Positions 1 through 9,099 of a stretch of DNA of 64,000 nucleotides are shown here, piece by piece (the stretch's first letter is position 1; each line of letters opens with the position of its first letter). Source of the stretch: Halobacterium noricense (GTDB taxonomy: Archaea; Halobacteriota; Halobacteria; Halobacteriales; Halobacteriaceae); NCBI RefSeq assembly GCF_021233435.1, contig NZ_CP089468.1, positions 2,714,597 through 2,778,596 on the forward strand, written 5' to 3'. Both the position numbers and the translations under genes were made by a program. The notes below the pieces were generated by a model. It was not told the origin of the DNA and did no database searches. It worked only from the letters and a program-made list of their open reading frames with translations.

Positions 1-2656
1 AGACGAGTTCGCCGACGAGGTCGTCGCGTTCCTCCAATTCGTAGAAGGCGTCGAGGCCGTAGTACTGGGTGAGGAGGTCGTCGACGAAGTCCGCGGTCTG
101 GAGCATGTGCTCGGCAGCCCCATCGGAGAGTACGATGTCCTGCACGCGGAGTTCGACCAGTTGGTCGTCGTGCTCGAGGGGGTCGCCGTGGATGTCCTCC
201 TCGTAGCCGAGTTCGCGGAAGTGTTCGACGGTGACGTCGAGTTCGCTGGGTTTGACCGACGTGACGGGGAGGTCGGTCATATCGTAGCGGACGGTGCCGT
301 CCTTGAACGCGGAGACGTCGTGTTTCGCGCGGAGAACGCCCTTCTCCATGGGTTCGGGGACTTTCTCCGCGGACATCAGTCCCTGGACGCCCTTGAGCTG
401 GTCGAAGGCGTTCTCGCGCTCGCCGACCGCCTGAAGCGCGTTACGGTACTCTGCGCCGACGTCGACGGTCTGGACTTCGACGTTGTCGAGTTCGCGCTCG
501 CAGCGCGGACACTCGACGCGGCCGGACTCGTCGGGGTCGGCGCTAATGTTGCAGTCCGGGCACTCGTAGTGGGGGTCGGTCCACTCGCCGCAGTCCTCGC
601 AGCGCGGCTCGAACGTGTGGTCGCCACAGTCCGGGCACTCGCGGACGCCCAGTTGCACGTCGAGTTCGCCGGGCGTGTCGCTCATGTCGGGAGCGTGCCG
701 GGCGGCCTGGCTGACGTCGCGCTGGCTGCCGCCGGCTTCGCCGATGGGGAAGAGGGTGTGGACCGCGGGGGAGAGGTCGCGGGATTCGGACTTCTCCGGG
801 CGGCCCATACGGTTCCCGATGCGCGTGGGCGCGCGTTCGCGGACCTCGAACGGGGCGACTTCGTTGACGGCGGCGAGCGCGTTCGGCCACTCGCGGGCGT
901 CCGCGGAGAGGTCGTCCCATTCCCGGGCCAAATCGTCGGTGAGGCCCAAGGAGCGCGCGAACGGCCGCCAGTCCGGAATCCGAATCTCGTCGTCGTCCTG
1001 CGTGTGCTCGACGAGCAGCGCTTCCAGCGGCTCGCGGACCGCGTCCTCGTTGGGGACGACGAGGTCGCCGTCCTCCTGCTCGGCGTCCGTGACGGCGTCG
1101 GCGAGTACCTCGAAGTCGGCGACCTCGACGTCGTGCCAGAGGTGCGTGTACTTCGGGTGGAGGGGCGCGTCGTAGTCGGTCGCCCACTCCAGCGCCTGGT
1201 CGGCGTCGGGGGCTTCGAGGTCCACGTACGGCGAATCTCGGAGTGCCTGAATGTCCGCACCCGCTGCCTCGAAGTCCTGAATCCACCACTCCGGGGCGTA
1301 GGAGGCGGGCGCGAGCTCGTGGTTGTTCTCGACGAACTCGCCGTAGTTCACGAGGTACTCGCCGACGTCCAAGATTTCGACGACGCCGTTCCGAACTTCG
1401 AGGGCTTCCTCGGGGTCGTCGATGCGGCGGACGTCGCCGTTCGCGAGCTTGACGGTCGGCCCCTCGATGGAGTCGACGGGCACGATGCCCGCCGCCTTCC
1501 CCGGGCGCTCGGTCTTGATTTGGGTGCCGGTCGCGAGGAAGTCGTCCACGAGGTGCATCGTCGCGGGGTGGATGCCCGCCGTCGCGAACCCGTGGTTGCG
1601 CGAGCGCCCGTAGCGCAGGCGGAAGCCCCCCTCGTTGGAGGGGTGGCCGAAGACCGGGCGGCCCGCGATGAGGTCGCGGAGGAACTTGTTCGACGGGTCG
1701 ACGCGGGGCGGGCCGTCGGGCTCCTCGCTGGCGTCGTCGGCGTCGGCGGCCTCCGCTTCGCTCGCGGCTTCGCCGCTCGCGTCCTCCGAGGCCTCCCCCT
1801 GGTCGGCCTCGCTCTCCCCGATGGTGCCGTCGATGAGATCCTGCAGCCACGGCCACTCGACCTCGTCCAGATTTCGGGTGTAGCGCTGAATCTTGGGGGC
1901 TTTCAGCGCGATCCCTTCTGCGAGCACGAGGCACATCCCGCCGCGCGCGGAGTTCGTCGCGATGCGTTCGAGGTCGCGGAAGCCGTCGACTTCCTCGTCG
2001 CCGGTCGCCTCCCCGTCGAGCATGACGGGGCAGTGCTCGGTGATGAACTTCGTCTCCTTGTCCTTCGGCGAGTACTGGAGGCCCGTCTCGGAGTCGTAGA
2101 GGGCGACCTCCTCGGCGTAGCGCTCGATTTCGTCGTCGCGGGGTTTGAAGCGGTCGATGTCCAGCAGCGCGCGGGCGTAGTCCGCGACCAGCACGGACAG
2201 CGCCTGCGCGGTCCCGCCCGCGGACCGGATGGGGCCGGCGTAGTAGACGGCGACGTACTCGGTGCCGTCGTCGTTGGCGTTGACCTCGACGCGGTCGATG
2301 CCCTCGATGGGGGCCGCGACTACGCCCTCCGTGAGGAGTGCGACCGCGGTGCGGACCGCGCCCTCGACTTTGCCGGCTTTCGTCTCGTAGTCGCCGACGC
2401 GCCCCTCGACGAAGTCCTCGACGAGTTCGAGCGCGGCCTCCTCGCGGCTCATCTCGCCTTCGAGGTCGCGCACGCGCTCGGCGACGCCGTCGATGCCGAG
2501 GATGTTCTCGACGCGGTCGGCCATGTCCTTCGCGACCGGAATCTCGACCTCGGGCTCGGGGTCCTCGCCGCGGCGCTTCGCGCGCTCGGCGACGTCGAAG
2601 GCCTCGTCGAGGCCGGCTTCCAGGGTCGCGAAGTAGGCCTCGTCCTCGGGCCGCAT
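1..2656 (-). CDS. polD2: DNA polymerase D large subunit DP2 (5' part; runs off the left edge)
   Basis: This is the catalytic large subunit of the archaeal replicative polymerase D, which works with DP1. The reverse strand is open from an ATG at 2656 to base 1, about 885 codons, so roughly the N-terminal two thirds of the usual DP2 is present. The start reads MRPEDEAYFATLEAG. Typical DP2 stretches follow, such as YYAGPIRSAGGTAQALS and ARGGMCLVLAEGIALKAPK. A block of CxxC pairs encoded at about 480-650 forms zinc ribbons (ECPDCG, CEDCG, ECPDCN, ECPRCE). No intein is seen in this part; known haloarchaeal inteins in this gene would lie further downstream, outside the window. The ATG overlaps the stop of the upstream DUF296 gene by one base (TAATG), so the two are probably co-transcribed. 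Confidence 0.93.
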   Translation of the reverse strand, partial: MRPEDEAYFATLEAGLDEAFDVAERAKRRGEDPEPEVEIPVAKDMADRVENILGIDGVAERVRDLEGEMSREEAALELVEDFVEGRVGDYETKAGKVEGAVRTAVALLTEGVVAAPIEGIDRVEVNANDDGTEYVAVYYAGPIRSAGGTAQALSVLVADYARALLDIDRFKPRDDEIERYAEEVALYDSETGLQYSPKDKETKFITEHCPVMLDGEATGDEEVDGFRDLERIATNSARGGMCLVLAEGIALKAPKIQRYTRNLDEVEWPWLQDLIDGTIGESEADQGEASEDASGEAASEAEAADADDASEEPDGPPRVDPSNKFLRDLIAGRPVFGHPSNEGGFRLRYGRSRNHGFATAGIHPATMHLVDDFLATGTQIKTERPGKAAGIVPVDSIEGPTVKLANGDVRRIDDPEEALEVRNGVVEILDVGEYLVNYGEFVENNHELAPASYAPEWWIQDFEAAGADIQALRDSPYVDLEAPDADQALEWATDYDAPLHPKYTHLWHDVEVADFEVLADAVTDAEQEDGDLVVPNEDAVREPLEALLVEHTQDDDEIRIPDWRPFARSLGLTDDLAREWDDLSADAREWPNALAAVNEVAPFEVRERAPTRIGNRMGRPEKSESRDLSPAVHTLFPIGEAGGSQRDVSQAARHAPDMSDTPGELDVQLGVRECPDCGDHTFEPRCEDCGEWTDPHYECPDCNISADPDESGRVECPRCERELDNVEVQTVDVGAEYRNALQAVGERENAFDQLKGVQGLMSAEKVPEPMEKGVLRAKHDVSAFKDGTVRYDMTDLPVTSVKPSELDVTVEHFRELGYEEDIHGDPLEHDDQLVELRVQDIVLSDGAAEHMLQTADFVDDLLTQYYGLDAFYELEERDDLVGELV

Positions 2657-3075
2657 TACAGCCAGAGGTCGAGGTCGGTAGCGTCGTCGTGCTCGCGGAC
2701 CAGCTCGGTGTCGAGCTCGCGGACGTACAGCTCGCCGGCGAACACGGTCGCGCGGTCGAGGTGCCCGGCCAGCGCCTGCCCGGACCGCCGCGAGAGGGTT
2801 ACGTGCGTGTGCGCGAAGGGTTCCCCGTCGAGGTCAGCGACGTTCCCGACGCAGGCTGCGACCTCCAGTGGTTCCTCGAAGCGCGCGGCCTGATACTCGA
2901 AGTCGTCCTGGTCGTAGTACCAGAGTTCGGCGTCCTGGACCGCGCCCATACCGACGAACCACGCGGCGTCGATGCCCTCGTCGGCCGCCAGCGACTCGAT
3001 TTCCTCGCGCCAGTCGGCACCGTGGTCGAGTCGCGCAACGAACTCGCGGCCGCCGGTGACTTCGCGGACGTTCAT
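2656..3075 (-). CDS. PPC/DUF296 domain protein
   Basis: A protein of 139 residues with a single PPC (DUF296) domain, found in archaeal and bacterial stand-alone proteins and in plant AT-hook proteins. Characteristic parts are the N-terminal RLDHGADWREEIESLA, the WFVGMGAVQDAELWYYD strand and helix, and the FAHTHVTLSR segment whose histidines probably bind a metal. I chose the internal ATG at 3075 (MNVREVTGG) over the longer start at 3102 because homologues begin with the domain itself. Its stop overlaps the start of the DP2 gene. DNA binding has been proposed for the family, but the role in haloarchaea is unknown; the coupling to DP2 is positional only. Confidence 0.8.
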   Translation of the reverse strand: MNVREVTGGREFVARLDHGADWREEIESLAADEGIDAAWFVGMGAVQDAELWYYDQDDFEYQAARFEEPLEVAACVGNVADLDGEPFAHTHVTLSRRSGQALAGHLDRATVFAGELYVRELDTELVREHDDATDLDLWL

Positions 3076-3161
3076 GGATGCACCCAACGGGCGCGCCAGC
3101 AAAAGTCCTACCGTCTGGGTGCCGCGGCACTACGAGAAGTCAGAACGCCGTCGCAGCCGGC

Positions 3162-3329
3162 CTATCGCCAGGCCGAGAGCGCGGTCGCGTGGTCCGCTGT
3201 TACCGACATCCACGCCTCGTCGCAGGAAATGTCCGCGATGACGAGTCGGGACTCGGGGCCCTCGTCGTCGAGGGAGGCCATCACGTCGGTGCCGGACGGG
3301 TTCGCCGGCTGCGCGGCGTCAGTCGCCAT
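3162..3329 (-). CDS. Small conserved haloarchaeal protein (DUF7556-like)
   Basis: A 55-residue ORF starting MATDAAQPANPSG and containing the stretch ESRLVIADISCDEAWMSV near its centre, ending ALSAWR. I recognise this as a small haloarchaeal family (I believe DUF7556) with no assigned function. The protein is acidic and has no membrane segment. A TATA-like CTTAAGTA lies about 30 bases upstream of the ATG, the right distance for a leaderless transcript. The 86 bases between it and the DUF296 gene hold no further ORF. Confidence 0.65.
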   Translation of the reverse strand: MATDAAQPANPSGTDVMASLDDEGPESRLVIADISCDEAWMSVTADHATALSAWR

Positions 3330-3355
3330 GACGTATGATACAACGTGACACCCAC

Positions 3356-3363
3356 TACTTAAG
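3356..3363 (-). promoter_or_regulatory. TATA-like element of the small gene at 3162-3329
   Basis: Reading on the minus strand, CTTAAGTA is centred about 30 bases before the ATG at 3329. With the usual 25-27 base spacing from TATA to transcription start, the RNA would begin at or just before the ATG, which is common in haloarchaea. Confidence 0.4.
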
Positions 3364-3489
3364 CCCGTCGGAGTGACAGGAGTGGCCGAAGTATGATTCT
3401 GTCGGCCACGCCCGCATCGGGTTGTACGTACGTTGCACGTTCCGGTTTTAGGATGGGTACATCCACAGAAGCGGTAATTTTATCCCTAT

Positions 3490-3502
3490 AGATTAGTAAT
3501 CT
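3490..3502. promoter_or_regulatory. Symmetric site in the dppA promoter
   Basis: AGATTAGTAATCT is a perfect 6-bp inverted repeat with one central base, 8 bases before the dppA ATG and just downstream of an AT-rich TATA-like run (ATTTTATCC at about 3477-3485). The position between TATA box and start suits a repressor. No candidate regulator is adjacent. Confidence 0.35.
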
Positions 3503-3510
3503 GGGTTTGG

Positions 3511-5352
3511 ATGACAGACACTGACAACCTCTCCCGTCGGCGGTTCCTGCAAGGAACCGGCGCCGCTGCGACCGCAGCCGCCCTGGCCGGATGTACCGAT
3601 GGCGACGGCGACAGCGACGGCACGACCGAAGAACCGAGCGGAACCACGAGCGCGCCGAGCGACGAGAACCGTTATCGCGGCCGGCAGATCGGGACGGCGG
3701 ACTCGATGGACCCCGTCTACGCGACGGACGTAGTGTCCGGGACACACATTCAGGAAATCTTCGACGGCCTGACCAACTACGTCAACGGCACGGTCAACGT
3801 CGAAACCCTCCTCGCGACGGACTACACCGTCTCCGACGATGGGACAACCATCACCTTCCAGCTCAAGGAAGGCGCGACGTACAACAACGGCACGGAGGTC
3901 ACCGCCTCCGACGTCGTCTACTCGTGGGAGCGCCTCGCGGCCTCCGAGAACTCCAACCGCGCGGGCTTCATCCTCGACTTCCTCGGTGTCGTCTACGAGA
4001 CCGAGACCGACAGCGAGGGCAACGAGCAGTACGTCCCCGGCAGCATGGACGTCGAAGCGACCGGCGACTACGAGCTCACGGTCACGCTCTCGGAGCCGTT
4101 CTACGCGGCCCTGGAGCTCATCGCGTACTCCTCGTTCTTCCTCGTGCCGGAGGGCATCGTCGGCGACATCGAGGGGTACGAGGGCGAGGTCGAGTACAGC
4201 GAGTTCGCGTCGACCAACCCGGTCGGTGCGGGCCCGTACGAGCTCACCGAGTGGAGCGAGGCCACCAGCATCACCCTCGACGCCCGTGACGACTACCACG
4301 GCGAGGAGATTCTGAACGAGGGCCTCGACTACTCCGTGTTCACGGAAGCGAACGCCGCGTACACGTACGCGACGTCGAACGTCAACGCCGACAGCCCGTA
4401 CATCCCGTCGGCGCGGTACGACCCCGAGCTGCGGAACTTCGAGGGGACGGACGACCGCGGCCGCCAGTACGGTACCTACGGCCCGTTCGACCCCAACGAC
4501 ATGACCGCCCAGTACTACGAGGTCGCCACCCTCTCCACGAACTACTACGCCTTCGACACCGAGAACGTGGAGAAGCCGGTGCGGCAGGCGGTCGCGCACG
4601 CGATGGACCAGCAGGCCATCAACCAGGACATCATCAACACGCCCAGCAAGCCGGGCTACTTCTTCACGCCGCCGGCGATGTTCCCGGGCGGCGCACAGCG
4701 CTACAACGAGCTCCAGTCCGAGTACCCGTACGGGGCCTCGGCGCAAATCGACCAGGCGCGCCAGGTCATGGAGGACGCCGGCTACGGGCCGGACAACCAG
4801 TACGAACTCACCTTCGACATGCCGTCCAGCACGGCGTCGTCGTGGGGGGAGAACGCGTACAGCCTCCTGCGTGACAAGCTCCAGCAGGCACACATCTCGC
4901 TGGAACTCCGGACGGGCGACTGGAGTACGTTCCTCAACCGCGGCCGCAACGGCAACTTCGGCCTCTACTTGCTCGGCTGGGTCGCCGACTACCCCGGCGC
5001 GGACAACTTCCTCGCGCTCATCAACCCGCCGAACACGTTCTTCCAGCAGGGCGGGTCGTCGTACATGCGCTGGTCGACGGACACCGGCGACGCTGCCGAC
5101 GAGGCGAAGGAAGCGTGGCAGACCGTCCAAAACAACCTCGGCCTCTCCGAGGAGGCTGCCTCGGCCCGCGAAGAGGCCTATCTCGAACTCGAACGCGCGA
5201 ACTGGGAGGACGCCGTCCTGCTGCCGTTCCTGCACGGCATCGAGCAGAGCTACAGCTACGAGTGGATCGACTCACCGCGCTTCGGCGCGATGGGGCCGTC
5301 CCGCAAGAAGAGCCACCGCACCGAAATCGGCGACCGCAGCGAGTACCAGTAG
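3511..5352 (+). CDS. dppA: Dipeptide/oligopeptide ABC transporter, substrate-binding lipoprotein
   Basis: A 613-residue periplasmic-type binding protein of the SBP_bac_5 family. The N-terminus carries a twin-arginine motif (SRRRFLQG, residues 8-15) followed by a lipobox ending LAGC with the lipidated cysteine at residue 28, then an acidic Ser/Thr-rich linker typical of haloarchaeal lipoproteins. It would be exported folded through Tat and anchored outside the membrane. Family features include DPVYATDVVSGTHIQEIFDGL near residue 70 and LLGWVADYPGADNF near 490. It leads a five-gene importer; a 157-base gap separates it from the first permease, so an internal promoter or processing site is possible. 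Substrate (di- or oligopeptide, or another solute of this family) cannot be read from the sequence. Confidence 0.9.
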   Translation: MTDTDNLSRRRFLQGTGAAATAAALAGCTDGDGDSDGTTEEPSGTTSAPSDENRYRGRQIGTADSMDPVYATDVVSGTHIQEIFDGLTNYVNGTVNVETLLATDYTVSDDGTTITFQLKEGATYNNGTEVTASDVVYSWERLAASENSNRAGFILDFLGVVYETETDSEGNEQYVPGSMDVEATGDYELTVTLSEPFYAALELIAYSSFFLVPEGIVGDIEGYEGEVEYSEFASTNPVGAGPYELTEWSEATSITLDARDDYHGEEILNEGLDYSVFTEANAAYTYATSNVNADSPYIPSARYDPELRNFEGTDDRGRQYGTYGPFDPNDMTAQYYEVATLSTNYYAFDTENVEKPVRQAVAHAMDQQAINQDIINTPSKPGYFFTPPAMFPGGAQRYNELQSEYPYGASAQIDQARQVMEDAGYGPDNQYELTFDMPSSTASSWGENAYSLLRDKLQQAHISLELRTGDWSTFLNRGRNGNFGLYLLGWVADYPGADNFLALINPPNTFFQQGGSSYMRWSTDTGDAADEAKEAWQTVQNNLGLSEEAASAREEAYLELERANWEDAVLLPFLHGIEQSYSYEWIDSPRFGAMGPSRKKSHRTEIGDRSEYQ

Positions 5353-5509
5353 CGACTCCGGCAATCCCCTCGCCCTCCATTCGGCAATCCACATTTTCGT
5401 ACGGCAGAGCCGGTAACTCCGACACATGGAGTGGCCAAAGCGCAAGACCTAAACACGCAAATTCGTATAGAAAGATGCGAACGAGTCACACAACTCGTCG
5501 ATTACGCCC

Positions 5510-6526
5510 ATGAGCCGGTGGACATACTTCGCGAAGCGCCTCGTGCTCGCTATCCCCGTGATACTCTTCGGGACGTCGCTGACGTTCCTCATCATCTACG
5601 CGGGTCCGATCGACCCCGCGACGGCCATTCTCGGACAGAAAGCGACGCCAGAGCGCATCCAACAGATACACGAATCGCTCGGCTTGAACCAACCGCTATG
5701 GGAGCAGTACGTGGACTTCATCGTCAACATGTTCACGTTCAACCTCGGCGACTCGTGGGTCGTGCAACCGAACACGCCCGCCTACGAAGTCATCGCGAAC
5801 TTCGCGCCCCGCACCATCCTGATGGGCGCGTGGGCCGTGCTGTTGCCGCTGTTCATCGGCATCCCGTTGGGGTTCTACGCCGGCCTCAACCCGAATACGC
5901 TCGGTGATTACTCCGCCTCCTTCGGCGGGATCGTCTGGCGCGCGATGCCGAACTTCTGGCTCGCGGTGATGTTGATGATGATTCTCTCTAACTCCGAGAA
6001 GTTCCTCCTCGGCTTCGACTGGCAGAGTTTCATCGTCTCCACGAACGTCGCCGGCGCGCCGGACATGAACAATATCTGGAACTTCGGAAACTTCCTGCAG
6101 GCCTCGAAGCTCGTCCTCCCCGCCTCGCTCGTCCTCGGGTCGGCGTCGATGGGCAACGAGATGCGCATCGGGCGGACCGCATTCCTCGAAGTGAAAAACT
6201 CCAACTACGTCGAGATGGCGCGGGCGAAGGGGCTGCCCGGCCGCACCATCGTCTGGAAGCACATCTTCCGGAACGCGCTCATCCCGCTGATTCCCGTCAT
6301 CACCGCGGAAGCCGGCGTCCTCGTCGGCGGCTCCGTGCTCGTGGAGACGGTGTTCGGCATCAACGGCATCGGCTGGCTGTTCTTCAACGCCGTCACGAAC
6401 GGCGACCTGCCGTTGTCGGGCGCGTTGATGTTCCTGTTCATCCTGTTGCTCGTGGGCTTGAACATTCTCCAGGACTTCCTGTACACGGTCGTCGACCCCC
6501 GTGTCGGGTTCGAGAGCGAGGGCTAA
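5510..6526 (+). CDS. dppB: ABC transporter permease, DppB type
   Basis: A 338-residue integral membrane protein with a first transmembrane helix at residues 10-30 (LVLAIPVILFGTSLTFLII) and about six helices in all. The EAA-type loop that docks the ATPase is visible as EMARAKGLPGRTIVWKHIF near residue 235, followed by the conserved GGSVLVETVFGINGIGWL. The length is normal for DppB/OppB. It is the second gene of the importer and lies 3 bases before dppC. Confidence 0.92.
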   Translation: MSRWTYFAKRLVLAIPVILFGTSLTFLIIYAGPIDPATAILGQKATPERIQQIHESLGLNQPLWEQYVDFIVNMFTFNLGDSWVVQPNTPAYEVIANFAPRTILMGAWAVLLPLFIGIPLGFYAGLNPNTLGDYSASFGGIVWRAMPNFWLAVMLMMILSNSEKFLLGFDWQSFIVSTNVAGAPDMNNIWNFGNFLQASKLVLPASLVLGSASMGNEMRIGRTAFLEVKNSNYVEMARAKGLPGRTIVWKHIFRNALIPLIPVITAEAGVLVGGSVLVETVFGINGIGWLFFNAVTNGDLPLSGALMFLFILLLVGLNILQDFLYTVVDPRVGFESEG

Positions 6527-6529
6527 CAC

Positions 6530-8014
6530 ATGCAAAGCGAAACCGAACAGGTAGACTCCACGCTCGTACAGCGAATCAGACAGAACCCGACGCCCGCCGT
6601 GCGCTGGGCCGCGGTGATGGCCGCCCTCGTCCTCGCCGAACTCGGCGCGCTCGCCGGAGTCGTCATGGCGGTTCCGTGGGACGTTCCAGTCAACGCCATC
6701 GCCAGCACCGTTCCCGTGCTCGGCGACATCTTCGCGTCGATAGCGTCCGTGTTCGCGGCCGCCGGCGACGCCGTCGCGAACCTACCGACGCTGCTCAGCC
6801 GCGAGTGGATTCCCAACCAGGGCTACTTCGTGCCCGGTGAGGGGTGGCAGAACACCTTCATGGGCCTCGAACCGAAGCACGCGTGGCTGCTCCGCGTCGG
6901 CCTCGTCTACGCGTACGCGTTCGCGTTCCTCTACTGGATGTGGCGGGGTTACCTCGTGTTCCGCCGCCACTACCGGTACGCCGACTGGACGCCCGCCGAC
7001 GACATCGTCGACCGCTTCCGCGGGCACACGTGGGGCCAGTTCGGCCTCGTGCTGGTCGTCGTCTTCCTCGTGATGGCGGCGTTCGCGCCGACGGTCAGCC
7101 CGGTGACCCAGGAGAAGAACATCATGCAGCCGTACGGCCACGAGGTCACGTACTTCGACAGCGACAGCGGCAGCGTCGAGACGGTGACCGTCGGCGCCGC
7201 GAACCTCAACTCCCAGTCCGCGGGCACGCAGGGCAACGTCGGCCCGTGGACGTACGACTCCTACGACCGATTCCACCCGGCCGGCACGCTACCCTCCGGA
7301 AAAGACCTCTTCACGTTCCTCGCGTACGGCGCCCGTATCTCCCTGTTCATCGGTATCGTCGCCTCCGGCATCGCGGGCGGCATCGCCCTCGGGCTCGCAC
7401 TGTTGACGTCCTACTACAAGGGACTCGCGGACATGACGGCGGTCGTGATGAGCGACGCGTTCTCCGCGATGCCGCGGCTGCTCGTGCTCATCATGCTCAT
7501 CTACGTCCTCCAGGACCACTGGATAATGGACGTCTACAGCGGGGCGTTCCTGCTCGCCCTCCTGTTCGGCATATGGGGGTGGATGGGGCTGTGGCGCTCC
7601 ATACGTGGGCCGTCGCTGCAGATCGTCGAGAACGAGTGGATTACGGCTGCCGAGGGCTTCGGCGAGAAGCCGCGGCGCATCGTCACGAAACACGTCGCGC
7701 CGTACGTGTTCAGCTACCTGCTCATCTACCTCTCGATGTCCCTGGGCGGGTACATCATCAGCGCCGCGGGGCTGGCCTACCTCGGGCTCGGCGTGACCGC
7801 GCCGACCCCCGAGTGGGGCCGCGCCATCTCGGTCGGACAGAGCCTCATCCAGACGCAGTCCTGGCACGTCTCCGTCCTGCCGGGGGTCGCCATCACGCTG
7901 CTCGTGCTCGGGTTCAACGCGTTCGGCGACGGCGTGCGCGACGCCCTCGACCCGAAGGCCGGCGGCGAAGGCGACGCGGCCGGCGAGGCCGCGGCCGCAG
8001 GGGGTGGTGCGTGA
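6530..8014 (+). CDS. dppC: ABC transporter permease, DppC type, with long N-terminal extension
   Basis: The second permease, 494 residues, is much longer than the roughly 300 residues usual for DppC/OppC. The canonical core starts near residue 170 (GQFGLVLVVVFLVMAAFAP) and contains the EAA loop (ITAAEGFGEKPRRIVTKHV) and a final helix ending in DGVRDALDP. The first 170 residues add two or three hydrophobic segments, including LVLAELGALAGVVMAVPW and LVYAYAFAFLYWMW. The C-terminus is an Ala/Gly-rich tail. It overlaps dppD by one base (TGATG). Confidence 0.9.
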   Translation: MQSETEQVDSTLVQRIRQNPTPAVRWAAVMAALVLAELGALAGVVMAVPWDVPVNAIASTVPVLGDIFASIASVFAAAGDAVANLPTLLSREWIPNQGYFVPGEGWQNTFMGLEPKHAWLLRVGLVYAYAFAFLYWMWRGYLVFRRHYRYADWTPADDIVDRFRGHTWGQFGLVLVVVFLVMAAFAPTVSPVTQEKNIMQPYGHEVTYFDSDSGSVETVTVGAANLNSQSAGTQGNVGPWTYDSYDRFHPAGTLPSGKDLFTFLAYGARISLFIGIVASGIAGGIALGLALLTSYYKGLADMTAVVMSDAFSAMPRLLVLIMLIYVLQDHWIMDVYSGAFLLALLFGIWGWMGLWRSIRGPSLQIVENEWITAAEGFGEKPRRIVTKHVAPYVFSYLLIYLSMSLGGYIISAAGLAYLGLGVTAPTPEWGRAISVGQSLIQTQSWHVSVLPGVAITLLVLGFNAFGDGVRDALDPKAGGEGDAAGEAAAAGGGA

Positions 8015-9099
8015 TGAGCTCCCAGCAGTACGCCGACGAGGACCGCGGCGACCAGGAATCGCTGCTGCAGGTCGAAGACCTGCAGACGGCCTTTTTCACC
8101 GACAAGGAGACGATTCGCGCCGTCGACGGCGTGAGCTTCGACATCAGCCGCGGCGAATCCGTCGGCGTCGTCGGCGAATCCGGCTCGGGGAAGTCCGTGA
8201 CCGCCCGCTCCATCATGGGGCTGGTCGACAGCCCCGGCCGCGTCGTCGGCGGCTCGATCAAGTACAAGGGCGAGGAGCTGACGGATAACTCCGAGAAGGA
8301 GTGGCGGAACGTCCGCGGCGGCGAAATCGCGATGGTGTTTCAGGACCCGTTGACGTCGCTGAACCCCGTCTACACCGTCGGCAACCAGATCAAGGAATCG
8401 CTGCGACTCCACCAGGGGCTGCGCGGCCGGGAGGCCACCGAGGAAGCCATTACCCTCCTCGAAGACGTCGGCATCCCGGACGCGCCGCGGCGGGTCGACG
8501 AGTACCCACACAAGTTCTCGGGAGGGATGCGCCAGCGGGCCGTCATCGCGGTGGCGCTGGCCTGCGACCCCGACCTGCTCATCTGCGACGAGCCGACGAC
8601 GGCGCTGGACGTGACCATCCAGGCCCAGATTCTGGACCTGCTCGAAGACCTCAAAGTCGAGCACGACCTCGGCATCATGTTCATCACGCACGACCTCGGC
8701 GTCATCGCCGAGATTACCGACCGCGTGAACGTGATGTACGCCGGGGAGATGGTCGAGTCCGCGCCCGTCGAGGAGCTGTTCGACAACCCGAAGCACCCGT
8801 ACACGGAGGGGATGCTGGAGAGCATTCCGGGCCGCAACGAGCGCGGGGAACCCCTCCGCACCATCGAGGGCGAGGTGCCGACGCCGAACGAGCCGGCGAC
8901 GTACTGCCGGTTCGCGCCGCGGTGCCCGAAGGCCTTCGACGATTGCGAGCAGGTCCACCCGGTGCAGGTGGACGTCGCGGACGGTGCCGAGGAGCACCGC
9001 GCGGCGTGTCTGCTCTACCCCGAGGACGTCTCGCAGAACGAGGCGGTGCAACTCCACCGGTCGCGTGACGACGACACCGAACGAGAGGTGAACGAATGA
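8014..9099 (+). CDS. dppD: ABC transporter ATP-binding protein, DppD type
   Basis: A 361-residue ATPase with Walker A GESGSGKS at residues 54-61, signature SGGMRQR and Walker B LLICDEPTTALD. The C-terminal oligopeptide-transporter extension contains the paired cysteines in CRFAPRCPKAFDDC. I start at the ATG overlapping the dppC stop, although the reading frame stays open upstream inside dppC. It partners with dppF to energise the importer. Confidence 0.92.
   Translation: MSSQQYADEDRGDQESLLQVEDLQTAFFTDKETIRAVDGVSFDISRGESVGVVGESGSGKSVTARSIMGLVDSPGRVVGGSIKYKGEELTDNSEKEWRNVRGGEIAMVFQDPLTSLNPVYTVGNQIKESLRLHQGLRGREATEEAITLLEDVGIPDAPRRVDEYPHKFSGGMRQRAVIAVALACDPDLLICDEPTTALDVTIQAQILDLLEDLKVEHDLGIMFITHDLGVIAEITDRVNVMYAGEMVESAPVEELFDNPKHPYTEGMLESIPGRNERGEPLRTIEGEVPTPNEPATYCRFAPRCPKAFDDCEQVHPVQVDVADGAEEHRAACLLYPEDVSQNEAVQLHRSRDDDTEREVNE

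Noticed and set aside
107-2893. A 928-codon plus-strand open frame at the left edge
   Set aside because: It is the antisense shadow of DP2. The minus-strand translation has clear DP2 motifs and zinc-ribbon cysteines, while the plus-strand one is only Val/Asp/Arg-rich, typical of GC-rich antisense frames.
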